Source of the DNA: Megamerina dolium
Lineage: Eukaryota; Arthropoda; Insecta; Diptera; Megamerinidae
DNA: 64,000 bases
Reading direction: 5' to 3'
Assembly: GCA_963854835.1 (NCBI GenBank)
Contig: OY978525.1
Span: 54,187,948 to 54,251,947, forward strand
In this document: positions 54,808 to 64,000 of the stretch, one piece after another
How positions within the stretch are numbered: position 1 is the stretch's first letter
How the letters are laid out: the number at the start of each line of letters is the position of its first letter
Notes under the pieces: generated by a model
Seen by the model: only the letters and a program-made list of their open reading frames with translations
What the model was told of the DNA's origin: nothing
Databases searched by the model: none
Position numbers and translations under genes: made by a program

Positions 54808-57430
54808 TGGGAACATATACACTCTTACTTACTTACTTATGTGGCCATAACAACCGAATACCGATTTAGGCCGAAAATAACATGCTTCGCCAGCCATCTC
54901 CGTTCTTCGCTAGCGGGCGCCAGTTAGAAATTCCAAGCGCTGCCAGGTTCTCCAGTACTTGGTCTTTCCAACGGAGGTCTTCCTCTTCTGCGTCGTCCTC
55001 CAGCGGGTTCCGAATATAACACCTTCTTATCTGGAGCGTGTTCTTCCACTCGCTCGACATGACCTAGCCAGCGCAGCCTCTGGATTTTGATGCGCTTTAC
55101 TATGTCAATAACGACATACAGCTCATATAGCTCATAGTTGTACCTTATTCGGTACTCGCCACCAAAAAAAATAGGTCCAAAGATCTTTACTCGAGACTTC
55201 TTACTCGAAAACTCCAAGCTCATCCGAGGTTTAAATTGTCCATGCTTCAGCGTCATATGTAAGGACAGCTCGTATTATTTTCTCCATAATAAGATTGAAG
55301 AAGTCGCACGATAACGAATCACCTTGTCTGAAACCCCGTTCGGTACTAAACGGTGCGGAGGGGTCATTCCCAATTTCACTGCACAACAGGAGTTATGCAG
55401 TGTCATTCTACAAAGTCGAATGAGCTTTGCAGGAATGTCGAACTCAGACATTGTTGCGTAGAGGTAATCCCTTACCGGACTGTCGAAAGCGGCTTTATAA
55501 TCAACAAATAGGTGGTGTGTGTCGATCTGTTTTTCTTGGGTTTTCTCCAGGATTTGGCGCAGTGTGAAAATCTGGTCGATGGTGGATTTATCAGGTCTGA
55601 AGCCACACTGATACGGTCCAATCAGGTTGCTGAGCATAGGCTTCAACCTTTCACACAGTACGCTCGATAGAACCTTGTATGCAATGCTCAGGAGACTTAT
55701 TCCACGGTAGTTGGCGCAAATTGTGGGGTCTCCTTTTTTATGTACAGGACAGAGAACACTGAGCATCCAATAATCAGGCATGCTTTCATCCGACCATATT
55801 CTGCTTATGCGCTGGTGCATTCAGGCGAGCAGCTCATCGACACCGGTCTTAAACAACTCGGCAGGCAGACCATCGGCACCTGCATCTTTGTTGTTCTTCA
55901 ACCTTAAAAAGACCGTTTCAACCTCGTCAACACCATCATATGTAATCGGGGTTATCGGGCAATTACCTCCACTGACGGAATTGTTCGTAGCATCGCCATT
56001 CAGTAACGTGTTCGCTCCATAGACTCAGTACACTCTGGACATCCGTAACCAGATTCCCATTTCCATCACGACAAGAAGAGGCTCCGGGATTTAAACCTCC
56101 ACTCAGGCGCTTGATCTTTTCGAAGAATTTTCGAGTCTCATTCTTGTCGGTACACATCTCTATCTCCTCACACTCGCGTCTTTCCAACTCCCTCTTCTTG
56201 CGCCTGAAAAGACGTCTCTCTGCACTCTTTTTCTCTCTATACCGCTCCTTAATAGCTCGCGTTGCGCCTGCATGCAGGGTTTTTCTGTAGGCGGCGTCTT
56301 TCTCTGCGGTAGCGTCCTCCTCAGAGGCCGGTAGTAACCCATTACCTCCTCGGCAGCAGTAGTCATATATGTGTCGACCGTGCGCATGTATCATCAAATG
56401 GGGGAGGGTTCTGCATAAGCAGATTCGATAGTCGAGTGGCAATGCATCTGCTGTCTAAGGTGATCATAGCTTACTGACGTCAAGCTTTCTCTGTGTGGGA
56501 CTTCTCTTGTTATTTGCGACACATAAACGTGTGCGCACCTTAGCTGCATCCGACTCAATGTTGGCACCACGGATCGATTTCACGTCCATCACACTGGAAG
56601 CATTCCTTCCGTCAATCACATGATCAATTTGATTTCTTGTTCGTTGGTCTGGAGACAGTCACCCGGGTGTTCTGGTGGAGGCTGAATTTTCCGACAATTG
56701 GACCTAGGTACCTTTTCTGCCCACCCTGGAACTCAAGCTGCCAAGGATGATATTAAAGAATTTTGCACTGATGCGGATTGTGGCCAGTCGTTCTTTCACA
56801 AGCGTGAAATGTGAGACAAGGTGTCCTAGTCTCTTGCTGACCAAAACTCTACATCCTAATTCGTCCCTTTCGGCATGGCAACTGTAGTATATTTCACAGC
56901 ACGCTCTTTTGGAGTAGCCCTGTTTCATCCATCGGATTTCCTGTAGAGCAGTAATATATTTCTCGAGGACATCAACCAGCTGGATAGAGGCACCCTCCCT
57001 ATAAAGGGACCGGACATTCCAGGTGCATATCCGTAAATTATTATCCTTATTCCGTTTGCGGGGGTCATCAACTAAGGGGGTAGTTTCCGAGACATTTTTA
57101 TATTATTCACTGGGGGGATTTTTTATGTAGTGGGTCCCAAACCCAACGCACAGCCTTTAACCGAGGAGGTTTCCGCCACTCACTTCAGCCGCTTCCCAGC
57201 GGGTGCCAGGTGTACGTTGCCCGGTGGTCGACAGTGGAGGACCCCCAATAATAATGTGCCATCACACAGTCGGCAGATCAAGCTACATGACTACCCATCA
57301 TTAACAAATAAATGTGTCATCCCATAGCGCTCAGAACAAACTGCTTGACAGCCAGTGAGTTGACTTGCAATAAGTTAAACAAGGATTGCGCTAGCCCCAC
57401 CCGGTTGAGGCAGTTAAACACTTATATACA
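54808..57430 (-). mobile_element. RTE-like LINE, copy 2
   Basis: Minus strand. 5' leader with CCGGGCAACGTACACCTGGC-like text near 57215. Endonuclease end: QRTRNQIDHVIDGRNASSV near 56630, AAKVRTRLCVANNKRSPTQR. Linker: ETRKFFEKIKRLSGGLNPGA near 56090. RT in 55820-55275: LCPVHKKGDPTICANYRGIS, IGPYQCGFRPDKSTIDQIF, FVDYKAAFDSPVRDYLYATM. C-terminus: RLRWLGHVERVEEHAPDKK near 55030-55090 and NLAALGISNWRPLAKNGDGW. 3' end ATGGCCACATAAGTAAGTAA. The palm with YADD is deleted between EKIIRA and VLTYDAEAW near 55260. Confidence 0.85.
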
Positions 57431-57629
57431 AGAAGCTGGTTACCTTTGCATGAAATGAAAAAATATTATTGTTGCTTTGCGATATTTATGTGTGGATGTG
57501 AGAATGAGCGCAACTGAATACAATAGTATACACCAAGTAAATAAAGTAAAGGGGAAATTAAGGTAATTCGTAAAGTGCGGATGTTATAAAGTTGAAAACG
57601 AAAAAATAATGCAGAGCAAATCATCACAA

Positions 57630-57715
57630 TTTGGCACTGGTGCAAAATTTGCACCAGTATAAAAAAATAATCTCTGGTAAGTGTTCTCTCAGACAGAAGA
57701 ACCTACCGTTGAGAG
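57630..57715 (+). repeat. Dispersed repeat, copy 2 (partner at 54560-54650)
   Basis: Followed by a short GAGAGAGAGAGAGAGA run at about 57712-57727. Non-coding. Confidence 0.55.
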
Positions 57716-57941
57716 AGAGAGAGAGAGAAATTATTGAAATAGCATAAATTATTATTAAATTGTGCCATTCTCATACGGAATACGTATTTAGTATAAATTC
57801 GTTATAAATTACGCAATTAAGATGAATAAATATAAGTATCCAGTATGTACAATAGTATGTTCGTGGCCCGAATAAAGACTTGTTTTGGATTTCAGTTACC
57901 CTTTTTCCTCGTTTTTACAAAAATAAGTATATATACAGTGG

Positions 57942-57964
57942 CTCACAGCTTATTTCGTACAGTG
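57942..57964 (+). repeat. Left outer direct repeat of the Tc1 element
   Basis: CTCACAGCTTATTTCGTACA and the following bases; probable transposase-binding site by analogy with IR/DR elements. Confidence 0.75.
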
Positions 57965-58134
57965 TATATATTTTTATGTACATGGCTGTAACATCGAAAC
58001 TAAAAAACTTATCAATAAGTTTTGAATGTAGATGTCTATGTATGTGTTTAGTAAACCTAATAAGAAAACGGGGAACCCCAAAAATTGTTCTTTTTGTCAT
58101 GCAAGAGAGAAAAACTATTGATCAGCTAATTTTC

Positions 58135-58157
58135 AGCTCACATCTTATTTCGTACAC
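58135..58157 (+). repeat. Left inner direct repeat of the Tc1 element
   Basis: AGCTCACATCTTATTTCGTA; one to two changes from the outer copy. Confidence 0.75.
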
Positions 58158-58306
58158 AAACTTCAATGTAAGTAAGTTTCATTCTGCCGCGCAGTTACAA
58201 AGTTTTTTTGAATTGTATGAGTTTTTGGACCTTTTTAACTATTATAACAATTTTTATTATTATTATTTTAAATAGTTAAAGTGCTGTAAATTAAACATTT
58301 AGCGTT

Positions 58307-59345
58307 ATGGGTCGTCGTACAACGATGGAACAGCGTAAACTGGTAATTAACCATTTAGGAAAGGTCAGAGTGTGCGAAAAATTGCTGAAATGACAAATTT
58401 AAGTGCCTCAACTGTCCAATACATCATTCAACGCTTCGTTCGCGAAAATCGGTTGGAGAACAAGGGCAGAGAAGCACCTAATAAGATTTTCAACGCTTCA
58501 GACGAGCGTTATATTGTACGAAAAATTAAGAAAAATCCAAAGTTATCCGCTCCGAAGTTGGCTGCAGAGGTTCAGCGTGAAATAGGAAAATCATCCAGTG
58601 CTGAAACTGTCCGGACGTGTGCTGCGCAATCATGACTTGAACGGTCGAGTAGCCCGAAAGAAACCATTCATTTCGAAAATGAATATACAACGCCGACTTG
58701 ACTTCGCCAAAGAGCATATATTAATACTCCTGCGTTCTGGAATACCGTTATTTTCGCGGATGAGTCTAAGTTTAATATTTTTGGCTCGGACGGAATGTCA
58801 TATGTTTGGCGTAAAGCGAATACCGAGCTAAACAAGGAGAACCTTAAGCCCACAGTGAAGCATGGTGGCGGTAGCGTGATGGTTTGGGCCTGTATGTCAG
58901 CAGCCGGAGTAGGTGAATTGGTTTTTATTGAGGAAACAATGGACAAAATGAAGTACCTCGAGATTCTGAAAAACAATTTACTTCAAAGTGCAGACAAACT
59001 GGGTTTGCGGGAAGAATTTCGGTACTACCAAGATAATGACCCAAAACATAAATCTGGGATTGTGCAATCTTGGCTTATTTGGAACTGCCCACACTTGATG
59101 TCTCCACCACCACAGTCACCTGACATGAATGTGATTGAAAATCTTTGGTCTATTTGGACAATAAAATAAGAACACACAAGATTTCTAATAAGCAAGACCT
59201 AAAGAAGGTACTGATGGAAGAATGGAAAAAAATCACACCAGACATCACTCAAAAATTGGTGGATTCAATACCAATAGACTCCCAGGCTGTCATTAACGCT
59301 AAGGGATGTCAACTAAATATTAAAATCAACTTACTTTGTTTTTAG
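58307..59345 (+). pseudogene. Tc1-like transposase (DD34E), about four frame breaks
   Basis: ATG 58307: MGRRTTMEQRKLVINHL, a frameshift near 58358, then paired-like HTH text VRKIAEMTNLSASTVQYIIQ. Shifts near 58617 and 58725 are followed by RVLRNHDLNGRVARKKPFIS, then VIFADESKFNIFGSDG (first Asp), GGGSVMVWACMSAAGVGEL, YYQDNDPKHKSG (second Asp) and PPPQSPDMNVIENLW (Glu, 34 residues after the Asp). A last shift near 59145 leads to NKIRTHKISNKQDLKKVLME and the stop at 59345. All catalytic residues are readable; only the frame is lost. Confidence 0.88.
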
Positions 59346-59360
59346 TTTGAACTTAAAGAG

Positions 59361-59382
59361 ACTGTACGAAATAAGCTGTGAC
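59361..59382 (-). repeat. Right inner direct repeat of the Tc1 element
   Basis: Complement of GTCACAGCTTATTTCGTACA; mirrors the left inner copy. Confidence 0.75.
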
Positions 59383-59555
59383 ATGAATTTTCCTATTTTT
59401 TTCTTATTTTATTTTTTTATAGTGTCAAACACTAAAATTTTGAAAAAGTAAATTTTGGAAAATAAAAAACAAACCTTCCTTTCTAAAATGGCATTTATAT
59501 TTTGTTAAAATTTTTGCTATATTAGGAATTACGACTGCAGAAATTTTTAAACTGT

Positions 59556-59579
59556 CACTGTACGAAATAAGCTGGGAGC
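59556..59579 (-). repeat. Right outer direct repeat of the Tc1 element
   Basis: Complement of GCTCCCAGCTTATTTCGTAC; mirrors the left outer copy. Confidence 0.75.
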
Positions 59580-59586
59580 CACTGTA

Positions 59587-60285
59587 GGTACAATGCACTT
59601 GTTGTTACTAAGCATCACCAGGTAAAAAATAATTTTTTTTGTATACTTTATATGCATGTATGTACCGATAAACAAAACGTACTTGTTGGTGAAGCTCACA
59701 AGTACGTAAACAATTGCATCAAATAGTGAGAGTGAGAGATCGAGTATGTGGAGATAAGTGGAGATGCACGCACCATGCTCACGATTTAGATTTCGGTACA
59801 AAACAAAAAACAATTGAACTGATTTTCTTTACCCGATTATCAGAGCGAGAGAGGTCGATTTATTTGTCGTAAATAGAAAAAAGATAGTAATTTAATTTAG
59901 TTTTGTGATGGGTAATTTACCATAATATTACTAATAGACCAAGAAAAATTTAGTACACATATGTGTTGTTGCTTTTCCTTGGATAAACCACAGCCAGTAA
60001 ATTAAATTTTTATACATAATACAGAATGCAGTATTGTTATTGCTATGATGAAAAATTAGCGGTTCTATAAAAAATTTATATATCATAGCAAATGCAGGTA
60101 GGTTTTTGACAATTTGTTATTGGTCACCACCTCAGATACCTGTGATGTGAATATCTCCAGCCCACTGAAATTGGGTTATTGATAATACATATGAGCAAAA
60201 CAAAGGGACGAACAAGACGAGTGGGAGTTTTGTGTGTTTTCGTTTGTTTGTTTGTTTGTTTATAATTCCTTATCGTATATCGTAA
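59587..60285. other. Intergenic, nothing recognised
   Basis: AT-rich with a GTTT tetranucleotide run near 60243-60262; no gene supported. Confidence 0.4.
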
Positions 60286-61707
60286 TTGTTGGAGTTCAGA
60301 AGTGACACGGTAGACACATATATGACTACTGTTGCCGAGGAGGTAATCGATTACTACCGGCCTCTGAGGAATGAGTGGTATGATCAGGAGTGTCGCGACG
60401 CTACCGCAGAGAAAGACGACGCCTACAGAAAAACCCTGCGTGCAGGCGCGCGAGTTGTTAAGGAGCGGTATAGAGAGAAAAGGAGTGCAGAGAGACATCT
60501 TTTCAGGTGCAAGAAGAGGGAATTGGAAAGACGCGAGTGTGAGGAGATAGAGATGTGTACCGACAAGAATGAGACTCGAAAATTCTTTGAAAAGATCAAG
60601 CGCCTGAGTGGAGGTTTAAATCCCGGAGCCTCTTCTTGTCGTGATGGAAATACGAATCTGGTTAGGGATGTCCAGAGTGTACTGAGCCTATGGAAGGAAC
60701 ACTTCTCCACGTTACTGAATGGCGATGCTACGAACAATTCCGCCAGTGGAGGAGTTTGCCCGATAACCCCAATTACAGATGATGGTGTTGATATTCCACC
60801 ACCCGACTATGACGAGGTTGAAACGGCGATTTTAAGGCTGAAGGACGAAAACTGCAGGTGCTGATAGCCTGCCTGCCGAGTTATTTAAGACCGGAGGCGA
60901 TGAGCTGCTCACCTGCATGCACCAGCTCATAAGCAGAATATGGTCGGATGAAAGCATGCCTGACGATTGGAGGCTCAGTGTTCTCTGTCCTGTACATAAA
61001 AAAGGAGACCCCACAATTTGCGCCAACTACCGTGAAATAAGTCTCCTGGGCATCGCATACTAGGTTCTATCGAGCATACTGTGTGAAAAGTTAAAGCCTA
61101 TGCTCAGCAACCTGATTGGTCCTTATCAGTGTGGCTTCAGACCTGGAAAATCTACAATCTACCAAATTTTCACACCTCGCCAAATCCTGGAGAAGACCCA
61201 AGAAAAACAGACCGACGCACACCACCCATTTGTTGATTATAAAGCGCTTTCGACAGTCCGGAAAGGGATTACCTCTACGCAACAATGTCTGAGATCGGTA
61301 TTCCTGCAAAGCTTATTCGATTTTGTAGAATGACACTGAATAACTCCCGTTGTGCAGTGAAAATTGGGAAGGACTTCTCCGCACCGTTTAGTACCGAACG
61401 GGGTTTCAGACAAGGTGATTCGTTATCATGCGACTTCTTCAATCTTATTATGGAGAAAATAATACGAGCTGCTAATCTACGACATAATGGCACTATCTTC
61501 AACAAAGCGTCATGCTGTTAGCATATGCCGACGATATTGACATAATCGGCATGAACACGCGAGCAGTCAGTGCAGCATTCTCATAGTTAGAAAGTAGTAA
61601 GGGACTTTGTCTATCTTGGAACCAGCATTAACAGCAGTAATGGCGTCAGCCTGGAGATCATGCGTAGGATAACTCTTGCTAATAGATGTTACTTTGGACT
61701 GAGTAAG
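60286..61707 (+). mobile_element. RTE-like LINE, copy 3, 5'-truncated and ending at the assembly gap
   Basis: Frame 60286-60864: VDTYMTTVAEEVIDYYRPLR, ERYREKRSAERHLFRCKKRE, ETRKFFEKIKRLSGGLNPGA. RT continues in broken frames: LCPVHKKGDPTICANYR near 60985, LIGPYQCGFRPGKSTIYQIF (61106), GIPAKLIRFCRMTLNNSRC (61294) and GFRQGDSLSCDFFNLIMEK. The catalytic YADD is intact near 61524 (LLAYADDIDIIG). The C-terminal part is lost in the gap. It is in opposite orientation to copy 2 and closely similar to it. Confidence 0.85.
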
Positions 61708-61907
61708 NNNNNNNNNNNNNNNNNNNNNNNNNNNNNNNNNNNNNNNNNNNNNNNNNNNNNNNNNNNNNNNNNNNNNNNNNNNNNNNNNNNNNNNNNNNNN
61801 NNNNNNNNNNNNNNNNNNNNNNNNNNNNNNNNNNNNNNNNNNNNNNNNNNNNNNNNNNNNNNNNNNNNNNNNNNNNNNNNNNNNNNNNNNNNNNNNNNNN
61901 NNNNNNN
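61708..61907. other. Assembly gap, 200 Ns
   Basis: Exactly 200 undetermined bases, a conventional placeholder. It falls inside RTE copy 3, a multi-copy sequence, so the join across it is not proven by this sequence. Confidence 0.99.
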
Positions 61908-61929
61908 CAACACTTGGTCTCCAAATCCT

Positions 61930-62650
61930 TCGTATGCATTCTTAATACACGTATATCTTCCCTAGGTAATTATCGTGCGAATTGTATTTGTCACCAGGTG
62001 AACTGCCTTTAAATATGTATTTCGAAGAAGTGTATACACCACCTGTAAATTAGTGAATTTTTAACTCAGCTCCAAGTTATAAATATCTCCATATAGTCGC
62101 TGTTTTACACATGCTACGAAATCCTCCTACTCATCGGGTTTTATGGATTTACGTGCTAATTCGCACCCAGAAATGAACTGATATATTTCAGTCTTCAAGC
62201 CTTTAGACTGTGCTCCAATGAGTATTGGTATTGATTTTGAATCTGACTGTGTTCTCTTTACAGGTGTATGACGACGATGACGTGTCTCTTGCGCTATGCA
62301 ACTTTCTCTCTTTGGAGATCCTTTATGTTTGCTTGGAGAGCACTTGCTGCTCAGAGTCAACCGATGTCCTGTGTTTTTTTTTCTATAAATTCCTCTCAAA
62401 TACCTTTTTCCTTTAGCAAGACTTTTAATTCTTTATTTATGTTTAGAGTCTCAGTAATTTCTACTTCTATCTGTTCCGTGACCTTAATTTGTATCTCTGC
62501 CGCCTCAAGATCGTCTATTTGCTTCAGAGCAGCTTTATTCTAATTTTTTCGTATATCATCTAGGTCGATTAACGTGACATCTAATTCCTTGATTGGATTA
62601 AGCACTTTACGTTTTGTACCTCTGATTTTATGAGCTGGAACTGTGGGAAT
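61930..62650 (-). pseudogene. Gypsy-type gag fragment
   Basis: Minus strand, from about 62640 down: KRKVLNPIKELDVTLIDLDD, a charged, likely coiled region (LKQIDDLEAAEIQIKVTEQ), TRHRRHTPVKRTQSDSKS, IGAQSKGLKTEIYQFISGC, ARKSIKPDE, then EDFVACVKQRLYGDIYNL and LRNTYLKAVHL near 62000-62110. The last part resembles insect gypsy gag text (E..F..C...RL.G.A). A stop within the charged part and frame changes break it. The fragment at 48290-48640 is the same family. Confidence 0.65.
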
Positions 62651-62839
62651 GTGCTATGACGTTTAATTAAGACCCATACGAGTTATTGCAACGTCTGATT
62701 TATTGCTATTGCGTGGCTATTGTTTCGTAGGAGCTAGCGTCCATTTGACAAAAACAAAAAACGTTAAACACTCACACATGAGTAGTCCACGTGACTTTAG
62801 TTATCTAAGCCTAAACGTTATTGGTATCCTTACGTAAGT

Positions 62840-62900
62840 GCAAAACGTTGTTGTGCAACTAATGTGCGTGAATGTTCCGGCATTCCACAATTATAAGAAT
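62840..62900 (-). pseudogene. Zinc-knuckle remnant related to 46020-46090
   Basis: Minus strand YNCGMPEHSRT; TAATTGTGGAATGCCGGAA is shared with 46023-46041, where it reads FNCGMPEN. The end of a gypsy gag in an unrelated place and orientation. Confidence 0.55.
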
Positions 62901-63049
62901 AACTGTATGTTTTATGTATGTATTACCATGTTTCGTGAGTCATAAGTTTCTTCGAGGCTCTGAAAGAAGCTTTATTTGGTTGCATACACTTCTGAGTTTG
63001 TGCCTCTCCGCTTTTTAACTGTAATATATATTACAGGACACTCTGTTAG

Positions 63050-63560
63050 AATATCCTTGTCCCATTCATCGCATTTCCTGAAGTGCGGTGACGTCAGCCT
63101 TATATATATCGAGGGCATAAACCAGCAGGATAGAGGCACCTACCCTATAAAGCATAATTTGTAATGCCGTAATTCGTGGTCCTTATTTCGTTTGTGAGGG
63201 TCATCAACAAAAGCGTGAGTCCATATCCTGGCCACGTTCTGATTTATCATTGAGGGAGAGTGTTTATGTGGTGGGTTTCTGGCCCAACGCCTCTATCCGA
63301 GGAAGTTTTTGCCACTCACTTTAGCTTTCTTTCGACGGACACCAGGAAAACGTTGACCGATGGCCGCCCCATTAAAAAAGTGCCATCACACAGCAATCAG
63401 AACAAGCTACATGATGGCACGCCGATTACAGAATGAAGATGCCATCGCATAGCAAGGGAAGCAAAGTACATGACGTTCAGTGAATTGACATCCGAAGAGT
63501 TCAACAAGGAACTCATCGCAAGGCGTTTGGCCACACCCTGTTTAGGCAGTTAGATAGTTA
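63050..63560 (-). mobile_element. RTE-like LINE, copy 4 (5' leader and start only)
   Basis: Aligns on the minus strand with 56930-57430 of copy 2: GGATAGAGGCACC, TCCTTATTTCGTTTG, GGGTCATCAAC, CACTCACTTTAGC, GTGCCATCACACAG and GGCAGTTAGATAGTTAAAC recur in order. Downstream endonuclease and RT are missing. Confidence 0.7.
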
Positions 63561-64000
63561 AACCCCACCAGGCCACCGTAGTCACTTCAGGAAAAGACTG
63601 ATCTTTCATTCCAACAAGAAGCATAAAGTAAGTTTTGAGTCGCGTTGCATGTGGATAAAAAATGCAGTCACGTTGTGGGAACGAAAGACTTTGCGCGTGG
63701 AATAAACGGCAATATACATTCGGAAAGCAGCCTGATATCTTCATTAACAACAAATAAATTTGCACAAAAATGCATTAATGCCATTCTCATAAAATCAACA
63801 GCGCTGCAATTTCTACAGTTATGCGAAAAACAACAGCAAAAACTATAGCAACTAATTACATCAGGAATGTGATCCAGACGTGCGGTTGGCACGTAGTAAA
63901 TTTGACTTTACTTTAACTCACTAATTTAATCAAAGTTCAGTTTGTGAAAATATAGTAATGAAGTTGGCTTCGGTCTTTTTTTAAAAGCATTTTAAATGAA
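63561..64000. other. Intergenic, nothing recognised
   Basis: No gene supported to the end of the window. Confidence 0.4.

Larger units (their letters stand above)
57936..59584 (+). mobile_element. Full-length Tc1-like transposon with IR/DR ends
   Basis: 1649 bp bounded by TA duplications (57934-57935, 59585-59586). Outer ends CAGTGGCTCACAGCTTATTT and the complement of CAGTGGCTCCCAGCTTATTT. A second, subterminal copy of the CAGCTTATTTCGTAC motif lies about 193 bp inside each end (left 58135-58157, right 59361-59382), giving the inverted-repeat/direct-repeat layout seen in some Tc1-type transposons. The transposase is damaged. Confidence 0.93.

Noticed and set aside
57880..58275. 131-codon open frame across the left end of the Tc1 element
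   Set aside because: It overlaps the terminal and direct repeats; no transposase text.
61660..61965. Open frames across the N run
   Set aside because: Artefact of undetermined bases.

Overview
The window looks like a transposon-rich intergenic or intronic stretch of an insect nuclear genome, most probably a fly (Diptera). The evidence is AT-rich DNA, GT-AG introns of fly size (64 and about 91 bp), long AT microsatellites, a draft-assembly gap of 200 Ns, and a collection of LOA, Jockey, RTE, Ty3/gypsy, BEL/Pao, Tc1, mariner and pogo-like elements typical of flies. The species cannot be named from the sequence. There are no operons, rRNAs, CRISPR arrays or intact housekeeping genes. Almost every coding segment is a decayed transposable element (TE).

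Layout. 1-3160: decayed Jockey/CR1-like LINE. 3326-6418: decayed LOA-like LINE interrupted by a tRNA-derived SINE. 6419-6695: second SINE copy. 7190-12000: the best-preserved LINE, a LOA-like element with a complete ORF1 and an ORF2 broken by two stops and one small rearrangement. 12341-12820: SINE-like tRNA head, long AT microsatellite and a 30-bp palindrome. 12821-16555: old Ty3/gypsy element. 16556-22060: AT microsatellite split by a young Ty3/gypsy element (16695-21871) whose LTRs are nearly identical but whose genes are broken. 22140-23990: 5'-truncated LINE. 24005-25780: Jockey copy 1. 25800-27670: third LOA remnant. 28380-33500: AT-rich repeats, mariner-type remnants, LINE pieces, and a fourth LOA piece carrying a short Jockey insertion with a 10-bp target duplication. 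33915-37262: RTE element split by Jockey copy 2. 37846-40411: internally deleted LOA-like element with a 5-bp target duplication, inserted in an AT-rich repeat. 41256-41832 and 50518-50887: two members of a mariner-derived MITE family. 42217-42557: two putative spliced exons with no resemblance to a TE. 43304-44450: DUF4780-type ORF with a possible promoter. 45370-46160: gypsy gag remnant. 46552-47900: pogo/CENP-B-like transposase gene with introns. 48005-49740: SINE, gag fragment and an unrecognised ORF pair. 51290-54500: RTE-like endonuclease start, tRNA-like block and BEL/Pao gag. 54808-57430: RTE copy 2. 57936-59584: full-length Tc1-like transposon with IR/DR ends. 60286-61707: RTE copy 3, running into the gap. 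61930-63560: gypsy gag pieces and the 5' end of RTE copy 4.

How the pieces relate. There is no common pathway; the genes are independent parasites layered over time. The informative content is the nesting (gypsy B in an AT tract, Jockey 2 in RTE 1, a Jockey 3' end in LOA 4, LOA 5 in an AT-rich repeat) and several parasite-of-parasite relations: SINEs, RT-less LOA derivatives and mariner MITEs, all needing enzymes from other copies. All family names rest on reading protein motifs by eye; no database search was possible.
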